From NCBI GenBank assembly GCA_027492205.1, contig JAOZFN010000011.1:124001-188000 (forward strand): a DNA stretch of 64,000 nt, written 5' to 3'. Position 1 is the stretch's first letter. Each line of letters starts with the position of its first letter. This stretch comes from Thermoproteota archaeon (lineage in GTDB: Archaea > Korarchaeota > Korarchaeia > Korarchaeales > Korarchaeaceae). The position numbers and the translations under genes were made by a program. Below, one piece after another: positions 1 to 7,618 of the stretch. The notes below the pieces were generated by a model. It was not told the origin of the DNA. It searched no databases and worked only from the letters and a program-made list of their open reading frames with translations.

Positions 1-283
1 TCTCCTCTTCGGAGAGCCTCGAGTTCTCCTCCAGCCTCCTCCCCCTGAGGCTCATCACGATGAAGTGAACGTTTCCCTCCCTTGCGGCCGTCCGAAGGGC
101 CTCCCTGAGCCAGGTCAGCCTTCCCTCCCTGGCGGCATCCTCCAGGTCTATGCCGAGCGTGAGGGTGGCGTACCCACGCGACTTGAGTTCGTTGCTGATC
201 ATCTTGACCAGCACGCCCTTCCCGGACCGCGGCTCGCCGACGACGAGCACCACCTCAGCATGTCCGGCGCGGCTCGCGCTCAT
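1..283 (-). CDS. P-loop ATPase, N-terminal part only (runs off left edge)
   Basis: An open frame reads leftward from an ATG at 281-283 and has no stop before the window edge, so about 94 N-terminal residues are visible. Residues 11-26 form a Walker A loop (LVVGEPRSGKG) after a beta strand. A second strand (YATLTLGID) and the strand VHFIVMSLRG follow, as in a P-loop NTPase fold. The protein probably binds and hydrolyses ATP. The rest of the domain is outside the window, so family and role cannot be named. Codon use is GC3-rich like the neighbouring genes, which supports a real gene. Confidence 0.65.
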   Translation of the reverse strand, partial: MSASRAGHAEVVLVVGEPRSGKGVLVKMISNELKSRGYATLTLGIDLEDAAREGRLTWLREALRTAAREGNVHFIVMSLRGRRLEENSRLSEEE

Positions 284-615
284 CTAACCGAATCACCACC
301 CATTGCCTCCGACTGGCGGTCGCGGAAGCGCCCAACCTGCCGGGCCACCTCCACACGCCGTGCGATCCTGGCCCCGGCCATGCGCCCCTCCGGCCAGCAT
401 TTAAGCAGTTCGAGTTTGCTGACGTCAGGGGCTGACCTCGTAGGACGTCGCACATTCCACTGGAATCTCCGCCAGTTGTAGAGGGGTTATGCACCTCTCG
501 TTCAGACAGGCCCGATCTTGGCCTGGGACGCAGACTCCGGGGGCGTATCAGGCGCCCTCGCCGGTCGCACCTCGGAGTGGTAAAGAATTTTAGCAGGTCG
601 CCCCGGCGGTGTCAT
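284..615. other. Intergenic stretch
   Basis: This 332-bp gap lies between the leftward P-loop gene and the rightward ferredoxin gene, so it should hold two divergent promoters. The only clear AT-rich core is the one just upstream of the ferredoxin gene. Short open frames here lack the G/C-ended codons of real genes in this window. I see no RNA gene or repeat in it. Confidence 0.5.
583..592 (+). promoter_or_regulatory. TATA-like box of the ferredoxin gene
   Basis: The AT-rich run AAGAATTTTA sits in otherwise GC-rich DNA. Its centre is about 28 bp upstream of the ferredoxin ATG at 616, the spacing expected for a leaderless archaeal transcript. Confidence 0.5.
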
Positions 616-855
616 ATGCCCAAGTTCAAGGTGACCATCGACAGGGACCAGTGCATCAGCGACGGCGTGTGCTGGGCCCTCTGCCCCCAGGTCTTTGAGA
701 TGAACCCCGACGACGGGAAGTCCCAGATCGTCGAGGAGTACAGGACCGACGACATAGGGACCGGCGTGGTGCCGGAGGACCTCGGCGACTGCGTGAAGCA
801 GGCCGCCGACGCCTGCCCGGTCCAGATCATACACGTCGAGGAGGTGGAGGGCTGA
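616..855 (+). CDS. Single-cluster 4Fe-4S ferredoxin with Asp ligand
   Basis: This 79-residue soluble electron carrier matches the Pyrococcus furiosus ferredoxin pattern. The cluster ligands are C13, D16, C19 and C67. C23 and C59 match the extra disulfide pair of the Pyrococcus protein, with the same spacings (3, 3, 4 and 8). The Asp in place of the second Cys is visible in CISDGVC and is known to allow 3Fe/4Fe cluster conversion and a shifted potential. An upstream in-frame GTG at 577 is possible, but the TATA box and homology favour the ATG at 616. It is monocistronic, ends in a hairpin, and is a likely acceptor for the two AOR-type enzymes in this window (inference). Confidence 0.93.
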   Translation: MPKFKVTIDRDQCISDGVCWALCPQVFEMNPDDGKSQIVEEYRTDDIGTGVVPEDLGDCVKQAADACPVQIIHVEEVEG

Positions 856-885
856 GCCCCCGACCGGGGCTCACCCCCTTTCTTG
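854..885 (+). terminator. Hairpin plus pyrimidine run between convergent genes
   Basis: GAGCCCC (854-860) pairs perfectly with GGGGCTC (866-872) across a 5-nt loop. A C/T-rich run with CTTTCTTGCTTTCT follows. It overlaps the ferredoxin stop codon and lies before the end of the convergent proC gene, so it may stop transcripts from the ferredoxin side. Confidence 0.6.
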
Positions 886-903
886 CTTTCTCACCAAAAA
901 AGC

Positions 904-1716
904 TCAGGGCTTTGACTGGCCGTTTATCAATCTGCTCAGGGTCTTTGCCCTCTCTGTGGCCGCCTCCACGGCCTTCATCACCGAGGACCTGACCCCGCCC
1001 TCCTCAATGTAGAATATCCCCTCTATCGTCGTGCCCCCCGGGGTCACTACCATCTCCTTGAGCTGGGCCGGGTGGACCCCCTGCTCCAGCACCATCTTGG
1101 CTGCCCCCAGCAGCGTCTGGGCCGCGGACTTCAGGGCGACGTCCCTCGGCAGGCCGACCTTCAGCCCGGCGTACATCAGGGCCTCTATGAAGAGGGCGGC
1201 GTAGGCGGGCCCGCTCCCGCTCAGCCCGGTCACGGCGTCCATCAGCTCCTCGTGGACCTCCTCGCAGGTTCCGAGGCAGCCGAACAGCTCCTTGACGAGC
1301 TTTACGTCCTCGTCCGTGACTCTGGGCCCCCTGCAAAAGGCCGTGAAGGACTCCCTGACCGACACGGCTATGTTGGGCATGGCCCTTATGACCCTGGCCC
1401 CCGGCGCAGCCTTCCCCAGGGTCTCGGTGCTGACGGCCGCTGCCAGGGATATCAGGAGCTTCCCTTCGATCTCCTCAGAAATCTCTGCCGCCACTCCCGC
1501 GGCCTTGTGCGGCTTGACCGCGAGTATGATCACGTCCGCCTCCCTGGCAGCCCGCCTGTTGTCGGATGTGAGTTCCACACCCTTCTCCGCCAGGTGCCTC
1601 GCCCTCTCGATCCTCCTCCTGGTTGCGACAACCCTCCAGCCCGACTCCGCTAGGGCGGCGGCGACGGCTCCCCCTATGGCGCCGGCGCCTATCACCGCAA
1701 CGACCTGCCTGCTCAC
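904..1716 (-). CDS. proC: Pyrroline-5-carboxylate reductase
   Basis: The enzyme reduces 1-pyrroline-5-carboxylate to proline with NAD(P)H, the last step of proline synthesis, in the cytoplasm. Its 270 residues are full length for the family. An N-terminal Rossmann motif (AVIGAGAIGGAVAAALAES) is followed by the family motif ILAVKP near residue 66. The C-terminal signature GLSGSGPAYAALFIEAL lies near residues 164-180, and VTPGGTTIEGI follows. The start is a GTG at 1714-1716, chosen because a TATA box lies 23-32 bp upstream. No other proline genes are adjacent, so it appears to stand alone. Confidence 0.95.
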   Translation of the reverse strand: MSRQVVAVIGAGAIGGAVAAALAESGWRVVATRRRIERARHLAEKGVELTSDNRRAAREADVIILAVKPHKAAGVAAEISEEIEGKLLISLAAAVSTETLGKAAPGARVIRAMPNIAVSVRESFTAFCRGPRVTDEDVKLVKELFGCLGTCEEVHEELMDAVTGLSGSGPAYAALFIEALMYAGLKVGLPRDVALKSAAQTLLGAAKMVLEQGVHPAQLKEMVVTPGGTTIEGIFYIEEGGVRSSVMKAVEAATERAKTLSRLINGQSKP

Positions 1717-1738
1717 AGGGCCTCACACCCCAGCACGC

Positions 1739-1748
1739 GATATAATAA
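1739..1748 (-). promoter_or_regulatory. TATA box of proC
   Basis: On the minus strand the sequence reads TTATTATATC, ending about 23 bp before the GTG start of proC. This fits a leaderless transcript. Confidence 0.6.
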
Positions 1749-1802
1749 GTTGTGCCCAGCCTCCTAGAGGTTCGAACTGTCCGCGGCACTTCCACGGGGA
1801 AC

Positions 1803-2120
1803 TCATCCTGATCTGCAGGCGCCAGATCTGGTCGCAGGCTCTACCCGAGGCCGTCCCCTCTTGACCCCTGCGACCCCGAACTCCCAAACGCTTACCTTGC
1901 CGTACCATCTTTTAACGCGGGGGCATTGCCAGGATCTCCCAAATCTCCTGCGCGCTCTGGCGAGCATGGCAACCCAGACTGCTCTCCTGACTCCCCTAGA
2001 TCCAGATATCATAGCATAGGCGTACCACGGGGCGGGAGTCAGCGCGGCCCACGCCACGGCCCTGCGCGCCCAGGGCTCTAGGATGGGCAGGGCCTTCTCG
2101 AGGCCAGACCCTAACCCCAC
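1803..2120 (-). CDS. Doubtful small hypothetical protein
   Basis: The 560-bp stretch between proC and the MNT gene (1717-2274) holds only this weak candidate of 105 codons, starting at a GTG. In favour: an AT-rich element lies about 25 bp upstream (2141-2150), and the first 50 residues use GC-rich codons and form a plausible hydrophobic, Trp-rich segment (AVAWAALTPAPWYAYAM). Against: the second half is Arg-rich, with mixed third positions like a chance frame, and I recognise no family. It may be a decayed gene. The remainder of the stretch shows only the proC promoter. Confidence 0.25.
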   Translation of the reverse strand: MGLGSGLEKALPILEPWARRAVAWAALTPAPWYAYAMISGSRGVRRAVWVAMLARARRRFGRSWQCPRVKRWYGKVSVWEFGVAGVKRGRPRVEPATRSGACRSG

Positions 2121-2274
2121 CGACCCTCCACTAACTCGACTTCATAAAAACGATATCTAGGGATCAATTAGGTGCTGGCGCTGGCGCGATCCCCGGCGAG
2201 CGCGTGTAATTCTTCTTCAGGCAGGCCTCGCGAATTCTCGGGTCCCAGGAGTCCTAAGAAGGTCAAGGGCCTGG

Positions 2275-2625
2275 CTAGCCAACCCTCACGTAGGAGACCC
2301 TCAGCCTCTTCAAGTAGTGACTCGCCTGCCTCCTGGTCACCAGGTGCAGCTCAAAGGGGTGCCTCGGCGGCAGGCCAGCCAGTCTCTCTATGCGGCTCTT
2401 CAGCTCTTCAGCCTCTAGGAAGTCATCTGGAACATTGTTCGACGCCACCAAGACATCTACGTCGCTTGCCGCCGTTAGCCTCCCCTCAACGACGCTCCCG
2501 AAGATGAACACCTCTGCATCCTCGCCCAAGGTCTCCTTGACCGACCTCACGATGAGCGGTATCCACTCTCTCCACTCCTTCAGGATCTCAACCCTCTCTA
2601 GCCTTGCTCTTACACCTCTTCGCAA
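2275..2625 (-). CDS. MNT-type nucleotidyltransferase (antitoxin partner)
   Basis: This 116-residue protein has the minimal nucleotidyltransferase motif GS-x10-D-x-D (G43, S44, D55, D57 in FIFGSVVEGR...SDVDVLV). In HepT/MntA systems the MNT partner adds AMP to the HEPN toxin and so neutralises it. The gene starts at a TTG inside the 3' end of the HEPN gene with a 38-bp overlap, so the two are co-translated. The overlap and order support a toxin-antitoxin or stress module. The start is uncertain because no ATG is available upstream in frame. Confidence 0.85.
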   Translation of the reverse strand: MRRGVRARLERVEILKEWREWIPLIVRSVKETLGEDAEVFIFGSVVEGRLTAASDVDVLVASNNVPDDFLEAEELKSRIERLAGLPPRHPFELHLVTRRQASHYLKRLRVSYVRVG

Positions 2626-2995
2626 GGCCTATCACCTCTTCGGCCACCCCGATGAACTTCAGAGCGTGGGACTGTTTGAACCTCCTGACCCCATACCTCG
2701 AGCTGAAGTAGGCGTCCGTCAGGTGATCCAGCCTGTCTCTGAACCTAGCCATGAATTCGGCCACCGGCTCCCCACAGGCCTCCATGAGCCAGTCCTCGAC
2801 GAGCTCAACTAGGTCGTGGGTTCGAGGGTAGGTCCCAACGACCTCCAAGAGCGTCCCCTTCAGGTACAGCTCAGCCGCCTGGTGGGCGCTGAAGACCGCC
2901 AGATCGTACGCACCCACCGAGAGATTGTACTTCGCACTCCTGAGGAAGTCTTCTCCCCGCCTGCATAGGAGTTGAGCCTCGTCCGAGCTGCCCAA
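2588..2995 (-). CDS. HEPN domain protein (toxin partner of MNT)
   Basis: This 135-residue all-helical protein has the HEPN pattern: SAHQAAELYLKGTLL near residues 36-50 is typical of archaeal HEPN proteins encoded beside MNT. A possible R-x4-H RNase motif is R86-DRLD-H91. It lacks the Tyr two residues after His that is AMPylated in HepT, so it may be a divergent member. The TTG start follows a strong Shine-Dalgarno (GAGGAGGG, spacing about 2) and a TATA element at 3029-3039. It forms a two-gene operon with the MNT gene. Confidence 0.85.
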   Translation of the reverse strand: MGSSDEAQLLCRRGEDFLRSAKYNLSVGAYDLAVFSAHQAAELYLKGTLLEVVGTYPRTHDLVELVEDWLMEACGEPVAEFMARFRDRLDHLTDAYFSSRYGVRRFKQSHALKFIGVAEEVIGLAKRCKSKAREG

Positions 2996-3027
2996 CGCCC
3001 TCCTCTACCCGTTCTTTTGGTGAGGGG

Positions 3028-3396
3028 TTATAAATAAAGGGAGAAGTGGACCGCCGGAGGGGACACGGGGCCGCCCTTAAGAGATGATGATAATGTACCT
3101 CGGCCTCTCAGCCTCTCCCACCTCAGGTAGAGCTGAGCGATCTCGTCAAAGGTCATCCACACGACCCTACCCTCCCTCCCCAGTGGGTCGACGATCTCGT
3201 CAGCCAACGGTCGTAGGACTTGAGGACCCCCTCCACCTCCTCCTCGCTCGCCCCAGTCTGGTACAGGTGGGAGCTGACCCACCAGACGTTCACGAACCTC
3301 TCACGGACACTCCAGCAGCCTCTCGAGCCTGAAATCCTCAATCTCACACGAACATGCCCCTAGGCGAGCCTTCAGGTCAGGCTCCAACCCTCCCAT
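3028..3396 (-). pseudogene. Decayed gene of about 115 codons in three frames
   Basis: From the ATG at 3396 one frame reads an acidic segment with EIEDFRLERLLECP and then stops at TGA. A second frame takes over with RERFVNVWWVSSHLYQTG and EEEVEGVLKSYDRWL (to about 3200). A third frame continues DEIVDPLGREGRVVWMTF and DEIAQLYLRWE. Each segment is GC3-rich only within its own frame, as expected for one gene broken by two indels. The end (VVWMTFDEIAQLY) faintly resembles polysaccharide deacetylase C-termini, but this is not secure. The HEPN promoter overlaps the tail. Confidence 0.6.
3029..3039 (-). promoter_or_regulatory. TATA box of the HEPN-MNT operon
   Basis: The minus strand reads TTTATTTATAA, about 35 bp upstream of the TTG start. 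Transcription would begin some 10 nt before the start codon, leaving room for the Shine-Dalgarno GAGGAGGG at 2998-3005. Confidence 0.6.
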
Positions 3397-3479
3397 GGGG
3401 TGGAAAAGTAGAGGAGGGGTGAGGGGGACCCGGATCGCCGGTGGCCTTGAACTCGACATTTCTCATCGGGCGCAGAGAT

Positions 3480-5351
3480 CTACTCGCTCAGACTCACTCC
3501 GGCCCTCTCTAACCCCTCAATCACATAGTCGAGGCCGAAGTCCCTCAGTGTTGACTTTCTGGGTATCCCGCGCTCGTCCCAACCCCTGATCTCGTAGTAG
3601 TAGCTGAGGAGCCGGTCGTAGATCCCCCTGTCGAGCTTCTGCCCCGCGTACGGCCCCACGGTAAGGGGGTGCTCGAACCACCTGTCGGGCGGGTAGTCCA
3701 TACTCCTGTCCCAGCTCGGGTTCTCCCTAACCCAGAGGCCCCTGACCAGGTTGTAGATCCTGTCCGCGATCCTCTTCAGGTCGTCCCACTTGAACTCAAG
3801 CCCGGTGGCCGCGTGGAGGTACTTCTCGTACCACTCCAGGTCGAAGCCCAGCTCGATCCAGGGCAGCCTGCAGGTCACGGCCGCCTCGAAGAAACCTCCC
3901 CTTATCCTCTGCATCTCTATGAGGCTCTCCACCTTCTCCCTGCTGACCACCTCCCTGCCCATCTTCAGCTCCCAGGCGATGAACCAGGCGTCCTTGTGGT
4001 GGGCCCCTATCGGGCTGGTCCCGTACGCGAGGGCCATGCCCGGCAGGGTGTGGCAGTCGTAGGCGGAGATCTCCAGGCCCTTCACGTGCATTGCGAACTT
4101 CTCCGCCTCTGGCCCGAGCCCCTTGGCCAGCTTGGCGGTGCCCTCGGCCATGGCGTCACCGAAGCCCCTCCTCTCGGCCAGCATCTCGGCCAGCCTGAGC
4201 ATGGCCTCGCCGTCGCCCCACCTTGGCCGAATTCCCTCGAGCTTGGCGTCAGAGATCATGCCAAGCTCGTAGGCCTCGGTGACGAACGCCAGCACGCTCC
4301 CCATGGATATCGTGTCTATCCCCTGCTCGTCCGCGAAAAGGTTGAGCGTCAGCACCCAGTTCATGTCGTCGATCCCCAGGTTCGAGCCGAGCATGGCGGC
4401 GTTCTCGTAGTCCAGCTCGGTCCTCCTTCCGACGTAGGGGCCGCCCTTGATCTCGTTGACCATTCCGCAGACCATGTTGCAGTTGGGGCAGCCCTTCTGA
4501 GCAACCTTGAACTCCCTCTCCATCGTGGCGCCGCTGATTCCCTCCCAGCCGTCGAACACGCCCTCCCTGAAGTTGAACGTAGGGAGGGTGCCGTTCTTCT
4601 GGCACCACTCCACCGTCATCATGGTGCCCTGCCTCATCCAGAAGGCGTAGGCGTCGGCGTCCCTCACGGCCAAGTACCCCTGCCTGCCCAGCTCCAGGAG
4701 CTCGTCCCTCCTGGCCGCCGGGATCTCCTTGGTACCCCTTATCACGACGGCCTTCAGGTTCTTGGAGCCCATCACGGCCCCGATGCCCGGCCTGCCGCCG
4801 GCCCTGCCGTGCTCGGAGGTGATCACGGCGAACTTGATCAGCCTCTCTCCGCCTTGCCCTATGGTGAGGATCCCGGCCCCGGGGTACTTCTCCTCCAAGA
4901 CGTCCTGGACCTCCTCGGCGCTCTTGCCCCAGAGGTCTCCCGCCCCCTCGAGCCTCACGTCCTCGTCCTCTATCACCAGCACGCTGGGCTGCGGGGCCCT
5001 TCCCTGGACCACCACCAGGTCGTAGCCGGCCTTCTTCAACTGGACGGCCGCCTTCGTGCCGATGTTCCCGTCCCCGTACCCGCCCGTCAGCGGGGACTTG
5101 GCGGCCACCACGAGCTTCCCGCTGCTCGGGAGTAGGAGGCCCGTCAGGGGGCCGGTGGCGAAGATGAGCCGGTTCTCCGGAGAGAGCGGGTCGGTGCCCT
5201 TCTCGAGCTCGTCCCAAAGTATCTTGGCGGCAAAACCCCTTCCCCCCAAGAGCTCGACGGCCACCTTTGGGCTGAGGTCCTGAACGGAGTGCTTACCCCT
5301 CTCCAGGTCCACCCTGAGTATGCGACCGGTCCAGCCTCCGGAGATCCTCAT
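3480..5351 (-). CDS. aor: Aldehyde ferredoxin oxidoreductase (tungsten enzyme)
   Basis: The enzyme oxidises aldehydes to carboxylic acids and passes electrons to ferredoxin. It carries a tungstopterin and one 4Fe-4S cluster. At 623 residues it is nearly collinear with the P. furiosus enzyme: cluster ligands fall at C288, C291 and C295 (GCPNCNMVCG) and C494 (AAVTCRLPW), the same numbers known for Pyrococcus AOR. The N-terminal domain has the usual ATGPLTGLLLPSSGK region, and the middle has ELDYENAAMLGSN. Its own TATA box lies at 5381-5390. No pterin-synthesis gene is adjacent. Likely substrates are aldehydes from amino-acid fermentation (inference). The assignment to AOR rather than FOR rests on overall similarity. 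Confidence 0.95.
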   Translation of the reverse strand: MRISGGWTGRILRVDLERGKHSVQDLSPKVAVELLGGRGFAAKILWDELEKGTDPLSPENRLIFATGPLTGLLLPSSGKLVVAAKSPLTGGYGDGNIGTKAAVQLKKAGYDLVVVQGRAPQPSVLVIEDEDVRLEGAGDLWGKSAEEVQDVLEEKYPGAGILTIGQGGERLIKFAVITSEHGRAGGRPGIGAVMGSKNLKAVVIRGTKEIPAARRDELLELGRQGYLAVRDADAYAFWMRQGTMMTVEWCQKNGTLPTFNFREGVFDGWEGISGATMEREFKVAQKGCPNCNMVCGMVNEIKGGPYVGRRTELDYENAAMLGSNLGIDDMNWVLTLNLFADEQGIDTISMGSVLAFVTEAYELGMISDAKLEGIRPRWGDGEAMLRLAEMLAERRGFGDAMAEGTAKLAKGLGPEAEKFAMHVKGLEISAYDCHTLPGMALAYGTSPIGAHHKDAWFIAWELKMGREVVSREKVESLIEMQRIRGGFFEAAVTCRLPWIELGFDLEWYEKYLHAATGLEFKWDDLKRIADRIYNLVRGLWVRENPSWDRSMDYPPDRWFEHPLTVGPYAGQKLDRGIYDRLLSYYYEIRGWDERGIPRKSTLRDFGLDYVIEGLERAGVSLSE

Positions 5352-5380
5352 GGGAACCGACCGATCTCTGTTGAATGTAA

Positions 5381-5390
5381 AAGATATAAA
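5381..5390 (-). promoter_or_regulatory. TATA box of the AOR gene
   Basis: The minus strand reads TTTATATCTT, about 30-39 bp upstream of the ATG at 5351. This is the clearest core promoter element in the region. Confidence 0.7.
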
Positions 5391-5638
5391 CCTCCATTAC
5401 CTGGCCTGCGAGAGGAACAAAGCCCCAGTTCCAGGGCCGAGACCCAGATGACCGACCGCCTCAGGCCTTCTCGCCCGACCCAGCCCTCGGGGGTGCTGAG
5501 TATCCTGGAGACCGAGGTCCTGGGCCAGCAACACCCCCCTCGGAGAGGGGCTCCACGCCCGGGGGTGACCACAGGCCATCAGTCAGCCTGGCGAGCACCC
5601 TGATCCCCCTGCACCTTCGCCCTGGGTACGCCGGCCCT

Positions 5639-6125
5639 CTACAGGGCCTGGCCCGTCGTGGCGTCTCCGAAGACCACCCTCACGCCGATCCCCCCGAGCT
5701 CCTCCACTGCCTCGTTCCTGTCCCTGTCGGAGGGCAGGAAGAGCGCCACCACCTCCATCCCGGCCCGTCTGAGGTCCCTGGCCACCCTCCTCCCCAGGTG
5801 GCCCAGGCCTACCACAACCGCGTGCCCCTCCATCGCCCTCACCCTTATCTCCGTTCTCGTCTCGCGGTCGAGGCTCTCGACCTCCACGAAGCCGAGGACG
5901 GGCACAATCCTGAGAGAGAAGAAGGACACCCAGATGAGCCACTCGTGCGGGTCCCTGGGGGTCCTTATCTCCTCCCGAGCTCGAAGACCCCCCTGAGGGT
6001 CTCACCCCCCTGGCGTACGCGGAGATCGCCGCTATGAGCGCCATGAGGCCCACAAAGGCCAGGGTCGTCCTCAGGGCCCGAGAGTAGGCGAGGACGACCC
6101 TGATCGCCAGGCGGAGCCAGCCCAT
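5639..6125 (-). pseudogene. Frameshifted RCK/TrkA-N membrane protein
   Basis: From an ATG at 6125 the frame encodes MGWLRLAIRVVLAYSRALR and one hydrophobic helix (LAFVGLMALIAAISAYA). The reading then breaks near 5980. The correct continuation (EEIRTPRDPHEWLIWVSFF, a second hydrophobic stretch, then VVVGLGHLGRRVARDLRRAG) is in another frame and runs to a stop at 5639. The last part is a Rossmann-type TrkA-N domain (GLGHLG), which binds nucleotides in K+ channels and transporters. It is too short for a complete channel. I infer a dead or badly truncated channel gene. The gap between it and the AOR gene holds nothing recognisable. Confidence 0.65.
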
Positions 6126-6258
6126 GCGGGTGATCACACCCGGCCGAGGCGCCGGCGGTTGAAGTTAACCGTTTTTCCAACGCGGCGCGACCCCGACCAC
6201 CCGCCCGGGCCTCGGAGAAAGGGGTGGGAAGCCGGTTGACGCGGCCTTCGCCGCTCCA

Positions 6259-6266
6259 CTTATATT
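6259..6266 (+). promoter_or_regulatory. TATA box of the secreted-protein gene
   Basis: CTTATATT lies 26-33 bp upstream of the ATG at 6292, standard spacing for a leaderless archaeal mRNA. Confidence 0.65.
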
Positions 6267-6291
6267 CGCGTGGGAACCCCCGAGCCGTCGG

Positions 6292-7248
6292 ATGCCGCGC
6301 CCACTCCTGATCTCGGTCTTCCTGGCCCTCTCCCTGGTGGTAGGCGCCGCGGCTGCCTGGGCCGACGGGGTCGACTTCTCCCTGACCTGGGCCTTCGACA
6401 GCTGGGCGAACGACCAGGCAGGGGAGGTCGTTTGGGTATACGAGCCCGGGGAGACCGCGATCTTGGACATCAACCTGACAAATCAGTGCGACCTGACCTT
6501 TGAGGTCGAGCGTGTCAGACTGATCGCGGAGTGGATGGCTGAGGGCGAGCACGCCGAGCTGGCAGTCAATCCGCCGGTGAAGGTCACCCCCCAGGGGGAG
6601 GCTACGCTGGGGAGGTTGGCCGTGAGAATCCCTGGGGACCTCAGGCCGGGCGCGTACTACTACGAGTTCGAGGTGGACGTCCGAGTACTGTACGGTGACG
6701 AGTGGAGGGTCGAGACTTACACGGCCCCCGGGTTCAGGGACCTCTTGGTGGCCCCCGGCAGGGCTCGGTTGGACGTCGACTACGACACCGAGGAGGGCTT
6801 CACCTCCAGGAGCGGCGGAGAGGTGAGGTTCAGGGTTCACGTGGCGAACGAGGGAACCGCGGCCACTACGGTGGAGTACGTCAGGATCTACCCTGGTTGG
6901 CCGGGAGGAGAGTACGGGGGAGAGTTCTTCAACTGCCTAGAACCCGGCAGCGAGCCTCTGCTTGGTCCGGGCGAGGAACTGAACCTGGAGTGCAGGATCC
7001 CGATACCCTCCGACGTCCCGGAGGGCAGGTACGTCTCGTCCTTGGAGGTGGGGACCGTCACCGAGATTCTGGGCGGTCTGTACAGGGAGCTCTGGTCGCC
7101 CGGGTATGGCGTAGACTACGAGGTCTTGAAGCCGGAGCCCTTCATCGAGAAATACAAGGAGGCCCTGGGCATCCTCACAGCAACCGCGTCCGCGGTCTCC
7201 GTGGTGATAGGGGTCTACAAGAAGTGGAAGGGCGGGTCGAAGGGCTGA
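6292..7248 (+). CDS. Secreted, C-terminally membrane-anchored protein with beta-sandwich repeats
   Basis: This 318-residue protein starts with a signal peptide (PRPLLISVFLALSLVVGAAA, cut near AWADG). Two beta-rich modules follow, with patterns such as VVWVYEPGETAILDINLTN and GGEVRFRVHVANEGTAATTV, which resemble the CARDB or COG1361-type domains of archaeal surface proteins. Near the C-terminus, residues 289-308 (ALGILTATASAVSVVIGVYK) form a membrane helix followed by a short basic tail. It is therefore likely displayed outside the cell. Function is unknown. It converges on the winged-helix regulator gene. Confidence 0.8.
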   Translation: MPRPLLISVFLALSLVVGAAAAWADGVDFSLTWAFDSWANDQAGEVVWVYEPGETAILDINLTNQCDLTFEVERVRLIAEWMAEGEHAELAVNPPVKVTPQGEATLGRLAVRIPGDLRPGAYYYEFEVDVRVLYGDEWRVETYTAPGFRDLLVAPGRARLDVDYDTEEGFTSRSGGEVRFRVHVANEGTAATTVEYVRIYPGWPGGEYGGEFFNCLEPGSEPLLGPGEELNLECRIPIPSDVPEGRYVSSLEVGTVTEILGGLYRELWSPGYGVDYEVLKPEPFIEKYKEALGILTATASAVSVVIGVYKKWKGGSKG

Positions 7249-7270
7249 CCCAGGCGGGTCGCCCGGCTCC

Positions 7271-7618
7271 TCATTTCGCCCCGTCCGGCCTCTCGAGCCT
7301 CTGCCAGAGTTCAGACGCCGACCTGAGGACCCTCCCCACCGACTCCGCTCCCTTGGCGGTGGGCCTGTAGCAGGTGACGTACCTGAGCCCCCTGAGGCAC
7401 CTGAACCTCTTGATGTAGCCCTCCCTCTCTAGTCTGTCCAGGTGCGCCCCCAGGTTTCCGGGGGTCAGCCCGAGGACTTCGCGGATCTCTGAGAACGTCG
7501 CCTGTCCCCTGAGCAGGAGGATCAGCATTATAGCCAGCCTGGCCGGGGAGGACAGCGGCCCCTGAGAGAGGGTGGAGAGGAACTCCCTGACGGCTCCGCC
7601 CGGGCCCTCAGCGTCCAC
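7271..7618 (-). CDS. Winged-helix transcription regulator (MarR/ArsR-like)
   Basis: This 115-residue protein contains one winged helix-turn-helix: helices in PARLAIMLILLLRG and ATFSEIREVLGLTPG, recognition helix NLGAHLDRLEREG, and wing YIKRFRCLRGLRYVTCYRPT. This is the HTH_34/COG1846-like layout. It overlaps the 3' end of the upstream membrane protein gene by 11 bp, so the two form one unit. That unit diverges from an ABC exporter operon at 8377, so the regulator may control the exporter (inference from position only). Confidence 0.85.
   Translation of the reverse strand: MDAEGPGGAVREFLSTLSQGPLSSPARLAIMLILLLRGQATFSEIREVLGLTPGNLGAHLDRLEREGYIKRFRCLRGLRYVTCYRPTAKGAESVGRVLRSASELWQRLERPDGAK

Noticed and set aside
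1768-1786. GGTTCGAAC resembling a tRNA T-loop upstream of proC.
   Set aside because: The flanking bases do not form a T-stem and no acceptor or anticodon arm can be built around it.
2818-2838. GGGTTCGAGG, another tRNA-like T-arm.
   Set aside because: It lies inside the intact HEPN gene and lacks a matching stem.
3669-5135. Long open frame antisense to the AOR gene (488 codons).
   Set aside because: It is a by-product of GC-rich codons on the other strand; its product has no known motif and the AOR gene has all its ligands and a promoter.
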